Shown here piece after piece: positions 17,885 to 26,986 of a stretch of DNA of 64,000 nt. Origin of the DNA: Nitrospira sp. Lineage in GTDB: Bacteria > Nitrospirota > Nitrospiria > Nitrospirales > Nitrospiraceae. The translations under genes were made by a program, and so were the position numbers. The notes under the pieces are model-generated. The model saw only the letters and a list, made by a program, of their open reading frames with translations, searched no databases and was not told the origin of the DNA. The DNA lies in the NCBI GenBank assembly GCA_030123625.1, contig CP126121.1, positions 970,179-1,034,178 of the forward strand, in the 5' to 3' direction. Within the stretch, counting starts at the first letter, position 1, and each line of letters begins with the position of its first letter.

Positions 17885-19824
17885 CGATGGGGCGGAAGAA
17901 ACCCTTCCTCCAGGGATCCCTGGCGGTAGCGGAAGCCTCGCGGGATTGGACTCCCTATTCGGGTTTTCTGGCAGGCCTGTTCGAGGGGGTCGTGCGCCGC
18001 GATCTCTTCCGATCACAGACGATCCCCCAGGCCAGCGAAGCAGCAAAGGACTTTCTTGAACATTTGCGCCTCCTACTGATCGAGAAAGTGAACCCGGAAA
18101 TCATCGACCGAGAGGGAGATCTCGGCGAGGATGTGTTGACGGCACTCAAAGACATCGGCGCCTTCGGCCTGAAGATTCCCACGATCTATGGAGGGCTCGG
18201 TTTTACCCAGTCAGAGTACCACCGTGTGGCGACGCTGCTCGGAAGCCATGATGCTGCGACCACGGTCCTGATTTCGGCGCATAATTCGATCGGCGTGGCG
18301 GAACCGGTCAAGCTCATCGGAAATCTTGAGCAACAGCAACGATTGTTGCCGCGCCTGGCGCGTGGCGATATTTCCGGCTTTGCACTCACGGAAAAGGGTG
18401 CCGGCTGCGATATTTGGGATCTCCGAACCTATGCCATCCCGGTGCGCGAACACGGCGTCCTCGTGGGCTATCGGCTCACCGGCGAAAAATTGTATACGAC
18501 GAATGCACCCCGCCGGGACAACGAGTTCTTGGCGTCGCTTCTGGTGGTGATTGCGCAAATCGTACAGGAGCCGGGGGAGATCGCCCACCCTAAGCCGGAG
18601 CGGCGGTTCGGCGCCTTTGTCGTCGATACCCAGACACCGGGATGTCGCTGCACGCGCCTCCACTATATGGGTGTCCGCGGGATCTACAACGGCGCCGTAC
18701 AACTTAACGAGGTCTTCGTGCCGGTGGCCGACCGGTTGGGAGAAGAGGGAGAGGGATTACGACGCGCTCTGGAAAGCTTGACCGTAGGCCGGCTGACCCT
18801 GCCCGCCGCCTGCTTGGGCAATTTGAAGCAGTGTCTATGGCTGGCTCGACAACGAGCGCACGAGCGCATCCAATATGATCGCCCGATCGGTGAGCACACG
18901 GATATCGGGACCAAGGTCGTCCGTATAGCCTCGCGTGTCCTGGCGTTGGAGGCCTTGGTTACCATCACCGGGACCTGGGCCGACTCCAAGGTCGATGTGC
19001 GGCTTGAGTCGGCAGCCGCCAAAATTCTCGCCACCGAATGGCTGCTCGAATCGGTGCTCGATCTCTTCCGCATTTATGGCGGACGGGGGTTCGAAACGCC
19101 GGAATCGCTTCGGCTCCATGGGGACGTGCCGGCGCCGATCGAACGCATGGTCCGAGATGCCTTGATCAATGTCATTTGGGAGGGAACGAACGGGATCTTG
19201 ACCCTTTGGATCGGACGCGAGGGATTGGCGGAGTACGTCTCTCATGGAAAGGCCTTCTTGGAATTTCAGGTCAACGAGATGGTACGGGCCCTGCCATTCT
19301 TCGCCAAAGTCGCGGGCCGCTCTCTCAACCGCTTGCCCATGATCAAAGGATGGCCGGCGGCTGCAACGTCGGAATCGGTGTGGGAGTGGTTTGTCACGAA
19401 AAAGGCGCGGGAACTTGCCCAAAAGTCGCTCTGGGTCACAGCCCGCCACCGTACAGGACTCGCGCGCAAGCAACTGTTGACGACTCGCCTGGTCAAGGCC
19501 GGCATACAACTCTTTGCGACGGAAACGTTGTTATGGTACGCATCGCAGCAAGCCGTCCGCGATCAAGTGTTGGCTGATGAGCTTCTCCAACACTTCTGTT
19601 CACAGGTCAAAGAAGGATTCCATCCGACGCCCTTGCTTTCGCTGAGACAACCGTTGTGGCAAGACGACTCTCGAGTGTTCCATTTGGCACAGAATATTCT
19701 TGCGGGAAAGGCCGAGTGGTTGGAAGAAGGAATTCTTGCTTGGTGTCCGGTCGGACACAGTCGAGAGGACCAGCTCATATCCACGATGAGGGAACAGTTG
19801 ACAGGATTTCCCACAAAGCATTAA
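17881..19824 (+). CDS. Acyl-CoA dehydrogenase, long VLCAD/ACAD9-like form
   Basis: A 647-residue acyl-CoA dehydrogenase. The standard domains run to about residue 450: FGLKIPTIYGGLGFT, FALTEKGAGCDIWDL, GEKLYTTNAPR, RIYGGRGFETPESL, and INVIWEGTNGIL with the catalytic glutamate. About 200 further residues of mostly helical sequence follow, as in VLCAD/ACAD9-type enzymes. It introduces the 2,3-double bond of acyl-CoA using FAD. The start is the ATG overlapping the patatin stop. A paralogue of the same architecture is at 22273-24216. No ETF gene is present in the window. Confidence 0.9.
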   Translation: MTMGRKKPFLQGSLAVAEASRDWTPYSGFLAGLFEGVVRRDLFRSQTIPQASEAAKDFLEHLRLLLIEKVNPEIIDREGDLGEDVLTALKDIGAFGLKIPTIYGGLGFTQSEYHRVATLLGSHDAATTVLISAHNSIGVAEPVKLIGNLEQQQRLLPRLARGDISGFALTEKGAGCDIWDLRTYAIPVREHGVLVGYRLTGEKLYTTNAPRRDNEFLASLLVVIAQIVQEPGEIAHPKPERRFGAFVVDTQTPGCRCTRLHYMGVRGIYNGAVQLNEVFVPVADRLGEEGEGLRRALESLTVGRLTLPAACLGNLKQCLWLARQRAHERIQYDRPIGEHTDIGTKVVRIASRVLALEALVTITGTWADSKVDVRLESAAAKILATEWLLESVLDLFRIYGGRGFETPESLRLHGDVPAPIERMVRDALINVIWEGTNGILTLWIGREGLAEYVSHGKAFLEFQVNEMVRALPFFAKVAGRSLNRLPMIKGWPAAATSESVWEWFVTKKARELAQKSLWVTARHRTGLARKQLLTTRLVKAGIQLFATETLLWYASQQAVRDQVLADELLQHFCSQVKEGFHPTPLLSLRQPLWQDDSRVFHLAQNILAGKAEWLEEGILAWCPVGHSREDQLISTMREQLTGFPTKH

Positions 19825-19897
19825 GCGACGAAGAAGGAATATGTTGCCTCACCAGACTCCGCTCTGGATATGAGGATCACGCCATGATGAGGTCGGC

Positions 19898-20860
19898 ATG
19901 ACGGAAATCTCGGAATACTTCGAATTAGTCAAGGACCGGTATGGATTGAGCAGCGATTATGCCTTGGCAGATAAACTTGGGATCGCACAGCCTGAAGCGA
20001 ATCTCATGCGCCGTGGACTTAAAATTCCGAAGCCGGAATTGTGCATCAAGATCGCGAAACTTTTGAACAAGAACCCGGTCGAACTCCTCCTGATCGCTCA
20101 AAAAGACAAGGCCCCGAAACAGGCCAAAGAGTACTGGACCTTGGCGTTGACCGCCGTCGACGTCATGCTTCATGTCCCCAAGAGCCCGAAATACATCCCT
20201 CGTAAGGTGGCCGCCATCGGGCAAGAGCTCCGCCAGCTTGAAACGCAGACGTTGCTCTATGAAGGAGCCGAAGCGAATGTGGAAGCCATTCGACTCGTCC
20301 AGACAGCCGAGGAGTCCATCGACGCGATCATGGAGCGATGGAACATCTGGAAGAAGGGAGAAGCGCTCTATCCAAGCTACCTCTTGGCGAACCAGGAGGC
20401 CGTAAAGCGAGGCGTAATCATTCGACGTCTCTTAGTCCTGACACGAGAACAAATGGGGAAGGAGCCAGTCGTGGCCGATGCCGTAGAGGTCATGGAAGAT
20501 CAACATCGGGCCGGCATCAAGATCTTCTATGCATTCCGTGAAGATCTCCAACGAGCGGCCGCCTTTCAACGTTTCGAGGAAGACTACAGGCAGCAAGGGG
20601 CTGCGCGGGATCTCAACACCGCAATCTTCGACCGGGAAATCCTTATTTTTTCCCGATCCTACGGCCAAGTGCAGCTCGGAATAGTGGGTCCCATCACACC
20701 CATTACCATGATCAATCAACTGGAAATCACCTGGAAGCCGGAGTTGCTGCGGGAACTTGACCCGGCTCCGCTCTTCGACATGACCCGATACGTCTTCGAC
20801 TATTCCGGCCCAGGGGCTTTCAAGATGGAATTGGAGCGATTCACGAAAGCGATCACATGA
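19898..20860 (+). CDS. XRE-family HTH regulator with large C-terminal domain
   Basis: A 320-residue protein with an N-terminal helix-turn-helix (about 8-60; DYALADKLGIAQPEANLMRRG) typical of XRE/Cro repressors. A C-terminal region of about 230 residues follows that I do not recognise; it contains a stretch resembling TrmB/PLD-like sensor domains (ALYPSYLLANQEAVKRGVII). Its TGA overlaps the tryptophanase ATG (ATGA), so the two are translationally coupled. It probably regulates this operon, with the C-terminal part sensing a metabolite. Both points are inference from position. Confidence 0.7.
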   Translation: MTEISEYFELVKDRYGLSSDYALADKLGIAQPEANLMRRGLKIPKPELCIKIAKLLNKNPVELLLIAQKDKAPKQAKEYWTLALTAVDVMLHVPKSPKYIPRKVAAIGQELRQLETQTLLYEGAEANVEAIRLVQTAEESIDAIMERWNIWKKGEALYPSYLLANQEAVKRGVIIRRLLVLTREQMGKEPVVADAVEVMEDQHRAGIKIFYAFREDLQRAAAFQRFEEDYRQQGAARDLNTAIFDREILIFSRSYGQVQLGIVGPITPITMINQLEITWKPELLRELDPAPLFDMTRYVFDYSGPGAFKMELERFTKAIT

Positions 20861-22263
20861 AATTCCCGTCGGAGCCGTTCAAGATCAAGGTGGTGGAGCC
20901 CATACGCCGAACAACGCGCGAGGAGCGAGAGCGATTGCTTCAAGAGGCAGGATACAATCTCTTTCAGGTCCCAGCCCAGAGCGTCTATGTTGATCTGCTG
21001 ACCGATAGCGGCACCTCGGCCATGAGCGACCGACAATGGGCGGGGCTGATGATGGGGGATGAGTCCTATGCCGGCAGCAGAAACTACTACCATCTGGAAG
21101 AAACGGTTCGGTCGATCTTCGGCTACAAGCACGTCATTCCGACACACCAGGGGCGTATGGCCGAGAATCTTCTCTTCTCAACGGTCGTCAAACCGGGAAT
21201 GTGCGTCCCCAACAACATCCACTTCGACACGACACGCGCCAACGTCGAGCATCAGGGGGCGGAGGCGCTCGACGTCGTCATCAGGGAGGCCTACGATCCC
21301 CGCTGCGACCTGCCGTTCAAGGGAAACATCGATCTGCCCCGTTTGGAGGAGACGATTCATCGAATCGGACCGGACAAGATTCCGCTGGTGATGATGACCA
21401 TCACGAACAACAGCGGCGGCGGACAACCGGTCTCGATGGAGAATATCCGACAAACCAGGGCGTTGCTCAATCGCTGCGGGATCCCACTGTTCTTCGACGC
21501 CTGCCGATTTGCCGAAAACTGCTACTTCATCAAAGAGCGCGAGCCTGACTATGCCCACACATCGATCCTCGACATCGCACGGGAACTCTTCAGTTATGGC
21601 GACGGCTGCACGATGTCCGCGAAGAAAGACGGCCTCGTGAACATCGGAGGATTTCTCAGCCTGAACGACGGGCAGTGGGCGCAGGACATTACCAACATGC
21701 TCATCCTGGTCGAGGGTTTTCCAACGTACGGCGGGTTGGCGGGCCGTGACCTGGAAGCGATGGCCCGAGGGCTTGAAGAGGTTCTCGACGAAGAATATTT
21801 GCGTTTCCGTATCGGCCAGGTGCGCTACCTGGGCGAATTGTTGGAAGGAAGTGGAGTGCCGATTCTCAAACCCGTCGGCGGCCATGCGGTCTACCTCAAT
21901 GCCAAAGAATTCCTCCCCCACATTCCGCAATCCGAGTTTCCAGGACAAGCGCTGGCTGTCGCGCTGTACCGGGACTTCGGCATCCGAGGAGTCGAAATCG
22001 GCACCCTCATGTTCGGCAAAAAAGATCCCGTGACCGGCGGAACAATTCACCCTGAGCTGGAGATGGTCAGACTCGCCGTTCCTCGGCGCGTCTATACGAA
22101 TATGCAGGTCACGTATGTCGCAGAATCGATCATCGAACTCTATCGAAGGCGCGATGGGATCCACGGCCTCGCGTTGATCTATGAAGCGCCGATGCTGCGC
22201 CACTTTACAGCGCGATTTGAAGAACTCCAAGGGTCACCGTCCCTGAAACCGATGACCGTCTGA
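20857..22263 (+). CDS. tnaA: Tryptophanase (PLP-dependent beta-eliminating lyase)
   Basis: A 468-residue lyase, close to the 471 residues of E. coli TnaA. Motifs: SDRQWAGLMMGDESYAGSRNYY, FFDACRFAENCYFIK, and the PLP lysine in CTMSAKKDGLVNIGG. Tyrosine phenol-lyase is the close alternative. Its substrate-binding arginine (Arg381, in MERG) is replaced here by Ile in GVEIGTLMFGKK, as in tryptophanases, so tryptophan is the likelier substrate and indole, pyruvate and ammonia the products. It is coupled to the HTH gene upstream and precedes an acyl-CoA dehydrogenase. No TnaC-like leader is visible because the gene is internal to an operon. Confidence 0.85.
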   Translation: MKFPSEPFKIKVVEPIRRTTREERERLLQEAGYNLFQVPAQSVYVDLLTDSGTSAMSDRQWAGLMMGDESYAGSRNYYHLEETVRSIFGYKHVIPTHQGRMAENLLFSTVVKPGMCVPNNIHFDTTRANVEHQGAEALDVVIREAYDPRCDLPFKGNIDLPRLEETIHRIGPDKIPLVMMTITNNSGGGQPVSMENIRQTRALLNRCGIPLFFDACRFAENCYFIKEREPDYAHTSILDIARELFSYGDGCTMSAKKDGLVNIGGFLSLNDGQWAQDITNMLILVEGFPTYGGLAGRDLEAMARGLEEVLDEEYLRFRIGQVRYLGELLEGSGVPILKPVGGHAVYLNAKEFLPHIPQSEFPGQALAVALYRDFGIRGVEIGTLMFGKKDPVTGGTIHPELEMVRLAVPRRVYTNMQVTYVAESIIELYRRRDGIHGLALIYEAPMLRHFTARFEELQGSPSLKPMTV

Positions 22264-22272
22264 GGAAACATC

Positions 22273-24216
22273 ATGGCCACCCTGTTCAAAGGATTCGAGC
22301 GGATCGAAGAAGCCCGAGAGCGGTTAGCAGGCCGGAGTTTTATGGCGGGGCTCTTTGCGGGAAGGCCCGACTTTTCACTTCTCCTCATGCCGGAAGAGTC
22401 ATCCGAAGAGAGGGCAGTATGGGAAGAATTCCGTCCACGCCTGGAAACCTTTCTGACGACGCAGGTCGATCCCGATGAAATCGAACGGACCGCAAAGATT
22501 CCCGACTCCGTCTTGAAAGGGCTCTTTGCGCTCGGCGCGTTCGGCATGAAGATTCCGGAACAGTATGGGGGCCTCGGATTTTCGTACACGAACTATGGTC
22601 GTGCCCTCATGCTCATGGCGAGCTGGAGCAACGCGCTGGCTCTTACCGTCGCCGTGCCGCAATCGATCGGCATCGCGATGCCGATACTCATGTTCGGCAA
22701 CGAGGAGCAGCGACGCAGGTACCTTCCCCTTGTGGCACGAGAAGCCGTGTCGGCCTTCGCCCTCACGGAACCGATGACCGGGTCCGACGCCGCGAACATT
22801 GCGACGGAGGCTGTCTTAGATTCCACAGAGACGACGTTTGTCGTGAACGGCGAAAAACTGTGGTGCACGAACGGTCCCATCGCCCGTTACGTCACGTTGA
22901 TCGCGCGAGTACCGGCAAAGCGGACACTGCAGAACGGGCAGACAACGTGGCAGCCGGTTCTCAACGGCAAAGAGGCAGACGAGCACGTTCATACCGCCTT
23001 CATCCTTGATATGCGGGCGCCCGGGGTCCATGTTCGACAACACTGCCGATTTGAGGGTTGTCGGGGCATCGAAAACGCTCACATGACTTTCACCGATGTT
23101 CACATCCCGACGGAGAATGTCATCGGTGAAGTCGGCCGGGGGCTCAAGTACGCCTTGACCATCCTCAATGTGGGTCGGGCGGTCAGCATCCCGGCGATTT
23201 GTCTGGGCATGGCCAAACAGGCATGGCAACCCACACTCGATCGGGCCAATCAGCGATTGACTTTTCAGAAACCTCTCGGCACCAGGCAAACACAGCGCAT
23301 GAGAGTCGGCCGCATGGCCTCGAATCTCTTCGCCATGGAGGCGCTCGCGTTCACTGCGTGGCGTATGGCCGATCAACACACCTACGATGTCCGAATCGAG
23401 GCCGCCTTGGCCAAACTCTTCTGCTCCGAGAAGACTATTCAGTTCTTAAAAGAGGCCCAAATCATCTTCGGGGGGATGGGATATGAAACGGCCCATTCCA
23501 AGCGGCTTCGTGGAGAGCCCGCGTTCGGCATCGAACAGCTGGTCCGCGATGCGGAGATGTACCGCATCGGCGAAGGGGCGACGGATGTCTTAAGACCGTT
23601 CGTCGCCCGCGAGGGGCTCAACCTGCATCTTGAGCGGGCCGGGCATGTCCTCGATGAACAGACGACGGACGTTCGCCGACTCACCGAATTGCGGCAACTC
23701 GTGAAATTCTACATTCCTTGGTACAGAAGCCAATGGACGGGCAGCCCATTGCCCCCTCGCGCGGAGTTCGAGTATTCGAGGGTCCGCTCCAAACTGCGCT
23801 TCGTCGAACAAGCAAGCCGTCGGCTTGCACGGACGATTTTTTACGTGATGCTGCTCCATCGACAGGCGCTTCGGGATGATCAAGGCCGGCAAAACCGGAT
23901 CGAGATGATCGGCGAAGACCTATTGATGGTCGCAGCGACGTCGCTCTATGCAGAAGCCCTGGAGCGGACCGGCGGGCATCCGGAGGTGTGGGATCTCGCG
24001 GAAGAGAACTTCCGAGATGCCAGACAGCGTATCGAACGAAACATTCAACAACTGCTCCGCAATCAGGATGCAGTCGTCGCACGCGTCGGCGAAAAAGCCC
24101 TCAGCGGTCGGTATCCTTCACTGACCGATGGAATCATCCAGCGCAATCTTCAAGATTATTCACGACAGGAAAGGGCTCCCACTACCGCGGAAAAGAGGAA
24201 ACAACAAGTCATCTGA
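22273..24216 (+). CDS. Acyl-CoA dehydrogenase, second long paralogue
   Basis: A 647-residue acyl-CoA dehydrogenase with the same domain plan and length as the one at 17881-19824: FGMKIPEQYGGLGFSYTN, FALTEPMTGSDAANI, GEKLWCTNGPI, IIFGGMGYETAHSKRL, and RIGEGATDVLRPFVAREG with the catalytic glutamate. A roughly 200-residue helical extension follows. The pair are divergent in sequence and probably split chain-length ranges. It starts 9 bp after the tryptophanase stop and is the last gene of the plus-strand operon. No clear Rho-independent terminator follows. Confidence 0.9.
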   Translation: MATLFKGFERIEEARERLAGRSFMAGLFAGRPDFSLLLMPEESSEERAVWEEFRPRLETFLTTQVDPDEIERTAKIPDSVLKGLFALGAFGMKIPEQYGGLGFSYTNYGRALMLMASWSNALALTVAVPQSIGIAMPILMFGNEEQRRRYLPLVAREAVSAFALTEPMTGSDAANIATEAVLDSTETTFVVNGEKLWCTNGPIARYVTLIARVPAKRTLQNGQTTWQPVLNGKEADEHVHTAFILDMRAPGVHVRQHCRFEGCRGIENAHMTFTDVHIPTENVIGEVGRGLKYALTILNVGRAVSIPAICLGMAKQAWQPTLDRANQRLTFQKPLGTRQTQRMRVGRMASNLFAMEALAFTAWRMADQHTYDVRIEAALAKLFCSEKTIQFLKEAQIIFGGMGYETAHSKRLRGEPAFGIEQLVRDAEMYRIGEGATDVLRPFVAREGLNLHLERAGHVLDEQTTDVRRLTELRQLVKFYIPWYRSQWTGSPLPPRAEFEYSRVRSKLRFVEQASRRLARTIFYVMLLHRQALRDDQGRQNRIEMIGEDLLMVAATSLYAEALERTGGHPEVWDLAEENFRDARQRIERNIQQLLRNQDAVVARVGEKALSGRYPSLTDGIIQRNLQDYSRQERAPTTAEKRKQQVI

Positions 24217-24281
24217 GCTGCTTCCCCGCCTCGCCTCAGGCACCGGTGCTGGTCGCCCTTCCTTGCGGGACGATCAACTCA

Positions 24282-24713
24282 TCAACCCTGCGGCAACTTC
24301 TCAATGAAGCGCTGGATGTGGTCCAAATACACGGGAATCCGGCGGACCGCGACAGACAATGCTTCATACACTCGCTCAGGGTCGATGTCGTCGTATTCGT
24401 GCACAATCCGGTTGCGGAGTCCGGCAGCAACGGCCATCTCCTTAGCAAGATCGGCCGTCATCACGCCGAGCGTGCCGAGGCGCATAAATGATTCGTGATA
24501 GTCCTTGGGCGGCGCGTGGCCGGGCTCGGTGATCAGATGAAAATTGATGTCGATCATGCGACCGATGGCCCGTTCGAGATACCGCTCGGCCAGGACTTCA
24601 TTGATGGAGTTCTCCAGGTACTGTGCGCGTGACAATTGGGACAGCCTGGTCATCGCGGCCACGTCATCGAGAATGCGGCTCATCTTTCTGGTGATAAGCT
24701 GGCGGTCGATCAT
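24282..24713 (-). CDS. hepT: HepT-like HEPN toxin/ribonuclease
   Basis: A 143-residue HEPN-domain protein (former DUF86). I start at ATG 24713, which overlaps the MntA stop; the longer open frame lies inside the neighbour. The RNase signature Rx4HxY is intact in RNRIVHEY, near residue 99. In characterised HepT/MntA pairs the HEPN protein cleaves RNA and is silenced by AMPylation of the tyrosine by MntA. The order here, nucleotidyltransferase first and HEPN second with four-base overlap, matches that system. Confidence 0.85.
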   Translation of the reverse strand: MIDRQLITRKMSRILDDVAAMTRLSQLSRAQYLENSINEVLAERYLERAIGRMIDINFHLITEPGHAPPKDYHESFMRLGTLGVMTADLAKEMAVAAGLRNRIVHEYDDIDPERVYEALSVAVRRIPVYLDHIQRFIEKLPQG

Positions 24714-25141
24714 GGGCGGGAAGGCTCCGCTACCAGCTCTGACAATCGCCGGGCGACATGCCGGCGTTCCAATTCCAAGTAAGGCCGAAAGTCTTGGTAC
24801 GCTTTGAAGGCGTGGAGGCGCAGATGGGCGAGGTCTTGTGGCATCCCGAACAGGATGCGGCAAGACTCAACGATTTTCTTAAGGAAGAGAGGGTCCGCCC
24901 GGTTGAGGATCGCCAAATCTACTTTGCGCCCTGGGAACCGCCTCTGCAATGCCTCTTGCAGCTCCAGAACATTTTGAAACGACGCGTCAGGTGTCTCAAA
25001 TTGAATCGCCAGGTCTAGATCGCTACGATCATGAGTCATTCCCGTGACCGTTGATCCAAACTGGAGGATCAAGCGAACCCTGAAACGCTGGGCGAGTTCT
25101 CTCAACCCCGACACTGCTTCTGTGGTACCCTCTTCGCTCAT
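24710..25141 (-). CDS. mntA: MntA-type minimal nucleotidyltransferase antitoxin
   Basis: A 143-residue minimal nucleotidyltransferase. The polymerase-beta motif GSx10DxD is intact in FGSTVTGMTHDRSDLDLAI (about residues 28-46), with a third acidic residue probably in KVDLAIL. It should AMPylate the HepT tyrosine and neutralise the toxin. It overlaps the HepT gene by four bases, forming a type VII toxin-antitoxin module on the opposite strand from the surrounding lipid genes. Confidence 0.85.
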   Translation of the reverse strand: MSEEGTTEAVSGLRELAQRFRVRLILQFGSTVTGMTHDRSDLDLAIQFETPDASFQNVLELQEALQRRFPGRKVDLAILNRADPLFLKKIVESCRILFGMPQDLAHLRLHAFKAYQDFRPYLELERRHVARRLSELVAEPSRP

Positions 25142-25274
25142 TCCCCCTCCGAGAGTTCATCCGAGAACCGCTTCAATCGTCTGGGGCTGGTTATTGTGAG
25201 TGTTGTAATATCATACGGACGCATGGGTAGTCACTCTGATCGCCATGGGAGCCGCGTCAAGGAGGAGGTGGTCT

Positions 25275-26276
25275 ATGCGCGCCTGGTTGATGGACTCTTA
25301 TGATGGAATCGAACGATTGCGGCTTGGCGAGGTGCCGAAGCCTCAGCCAGGCCCGACAGAGGTATTGTTGAAAGTGCGCTATGCCGCGCTTAATCCCGCC
25401 GACGCATTTCTGGCACAAGGGCTCTACCCGGCTAAGCCCACCCTGCCGCACATCCTTGGGCGCGATGGTGTGGGAAATGTCGAAGCCGTGGGATCGCATG
25501 TAGAACACATCCGTGTTGGTGAAACCGTTGGGATTCTGCGCTGCGAGACAGGAGTAGAAACACCAGGAACGCTGGCCGAGAAAGTCGTCGTGCCTGCAGA
25601 AAGTCTGGTCCGTATTCCTGCCGGTTGGTCTCTTGAAGAAATGGCCGGCGCTCCCCTCGTCTTCTTAACCGCCTGGCAGGCCCTCACACAGTGGAGCGAT
25701 CCACCAGCACCTCCATCAAAAGGGTCCACTCTCCTCGTGACCGGCGCGTCAGGCGGAGTCGGCATTGCGTCCGTGTTGCTTGGGAAGTCGATGAACCTGG
25801 TCGTGGTGGCTTTATCACGCGATGAAGAGAAAAGAACCAAGCTGAAGACACTTGGAGCTGATTTCCTGTTTGACCCGGAAGACAAGAACCTCAGGCGGTC
25901 CGTATCTGCTGCGATCAGTCCGAAGAAAGTGGACTTGGTCATCGACTGCGTAGGTGGCAAGCTGTTGCCTCAAGTGATCGCTCTCCTCGGTTATGGCGGG
26001 CGGATCAGCATCGTGGGCAGGAGTGGAGGAACAGTGCCGGAGTTTAATACAGCTACCTTATTGTTCCACCGCATTCGCATGGGCGGTGTGGCAGTTGGGG
26101 ACTACAGCGCTCAAGCGGCTCAGACTGCATGGAAGGAGATCGTCGATCGGCTGGAGACCATTGGGCGTCGTCCACAAGTGGACAGTATCGTTCCGTTTGA
26201 AGAAGTCCAAACGGGCTTCGCCCGATTGGCACAAGGCCCCATGGGAAAAGTCCTGGTGCGCGTGAGCGAAGTCTAA
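25275..26276 (+). CDS. Quinone oxidoreductase-like NADPH-dependent dehydrogenase
   Basis: A 333-residue medium-chain dehydrogenase/reductase. I start at ATG 25275 because GGAGGAGG lies upstream. The GroES-like domain carries ALNPADAFLAQG and LGRDGVGNVEAVG. The cofactor domain carries LLVTGASGGVGIAS (about 157-170). The structural-zinc cysteines of alcohol dehydrogenases are missing, which places it with zeta-crystallin/quinone oxidoreductases. It is a stand-alone gene between two toxin-antitoxin loci; the substrate cannot be told. Confidence 0.85.
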   Translation: MRAWLMDSYDGIERLRLGEVPKPQPGPTEVLLKVRYAALNPADAFLAQGLYPAKPTLPHILGRDGVGNVEAVGSHVEHIRVGETVGILRCETGVETPGTLAEKVVVPAESLVRIPAGWSLEEMAGAPLVFLTAWQALTQWSDPPAPPSKGSTLLVTGASGGVGIASVLLGKSMNLVVVALSRDEEKRTKLKTLGADFLFDPEDKNLRRSVSAAISPKKVDLVIDCVGGKLLPQVIALLGYGGRISIVGRSGGTVPEFNTATLLFHRIRMGGVAVGDYSAQAAQTAWKEIVDRLETIGRRPQVDSIVPFEEVQTGFARLAQGPMGKVLVRVSEV

Positions 26277-26292
26277 AGGGGTCACTTCTACT

Positions 26293-26403
26293 GTGCGGAG
26301 AGGACTGGAATTGGTCGCTGCCGGCGGAGCCTATGGTCGGCTACGCCGGTTTCGAGGCAAAGTAAAGTTCGGGATCAAGCTTTCGGAGCTTCGACTGGAC
26401 TGA
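26293..26403 (+). pseudogene. Truncated VapB antitoxin (C-terminal half only)
   Basis: A 36-codon frame beginning at GTG reads VRRGLELVAAGGAYGRLRRF and then RGKVKFGIKLSELRLD. It matches the C-terminal half of VapB-type antitoxins of the form EAVRRGLE...RGKV....LDELR. The N-terminal DNA-binding strand and helix are absent, because the upstream sequence is the end of the quinone oxidoreductase gene. Its TGA overlaps the VapC ATG (TGATG), which is the normal coupling. It may still be made and bind the toxin through its C-terminal tail, or be a relic. Confidence 0.6.
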
Positions 26404-26789
26404 TGTTGTGCCTCGATACGAGTTCCCTTATCGCCTATCTGCAGGGCGAAGAAGGGGCCGATGTAGATGCAGTCGACCAGGCGCTTGTTGACCAGGTCGG
26501 AGTTCTTTCACCAGTCACGGTAACGGAGCTGCTCAGCGATCCCCGCCTCTCATCAACATTGAGACGGACAATTCTAGAACTTCCCACCCTCCACATTACC
26601 GACGGCTTCTGCGAGCGTGCCGGACTACTCCGAGCAAAAGTCATCAAGACCGGTCGCCGAGCCAAGCCGGCCGATACCCTCATCGCTCAAAGCTGTTTGG
26701 ATCACCACGCGACGCTCGTCACACGAGATCGCGACTTCAAGAGTCTCATATCCCTTGCAGGACTCCGTGTGGCTTTTCCTTTTGCATAG
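26403..26789 (+). CDS. VapC-type PIN-domain toxin
   Basis: A 128-residue PIN ribonuclease. Acidic active-site residues appear as LDTSSLIAYL (Asp4), TVTELLSDPRL (Glu), KPADTLIAQS (Asp) and TRDRDFKSL (Asp), the standard VapC set. It is coupled by TGATG to a VapB that has lost its N-terminal DNA-binding half, so toxin control may be altered. It is complete and appears active. Confidence 0.85.
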   Translation: MLCLDTSSLIAYLQGEEGADVDAVDQALVDQVGVLSPVTVTELLSDPRLSSTLRRTILELPTLHITDGFCERAGLLRAKVIKTGRRAKPADTLIAQSCLDHHATLVTRDRDFKSLISLAGLRVAFPFA

Positions 26790-26920
26790 CTTTATCCAAT
26801 TCGTTCAACGGAGAGAAGGCCTATCGCGCCATACGAGATCGGTCATGTTCAGGTGTGATTACTCAGACGAGGGGCAACGCTATAAGGCCAGTGGTCTGTG
26901 GGTGCAGGGCACAAAAAAAC

Positions 26921-26962
26921 CTATGGAACCGTCTGAGTTCCATCTCGACGGCTCCATAGGCT
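26921..26962 (-). terminator. Rho-independent terminator of the 29-aa peptide gene
   Basis: Read on the minus strand, CCTATGGAGCCGTC pairs with GACGGTTCCATAGG (one mismatch) around a short loop and is followed directly by a run of T residues (the A-run at about 26914-26921 on the plus strand). Stem plus U-tract makes a classic intrinsic terminator for the small gene that ends 25 bp upstream at 26987. It is one of the clearest terminators in the window. Confidence 0.85.
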
Positions 26963-26986
26963 TGTCAACAGTCTTGGGTAGGGGAC

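Noticed and set aside
20857-22263. Tyrosine phenol-lyase annotation
   Set aside because: The arginine that binds the tyrosine ring region in that enzyme is replaced by isoleucine, as in tryptophanase.
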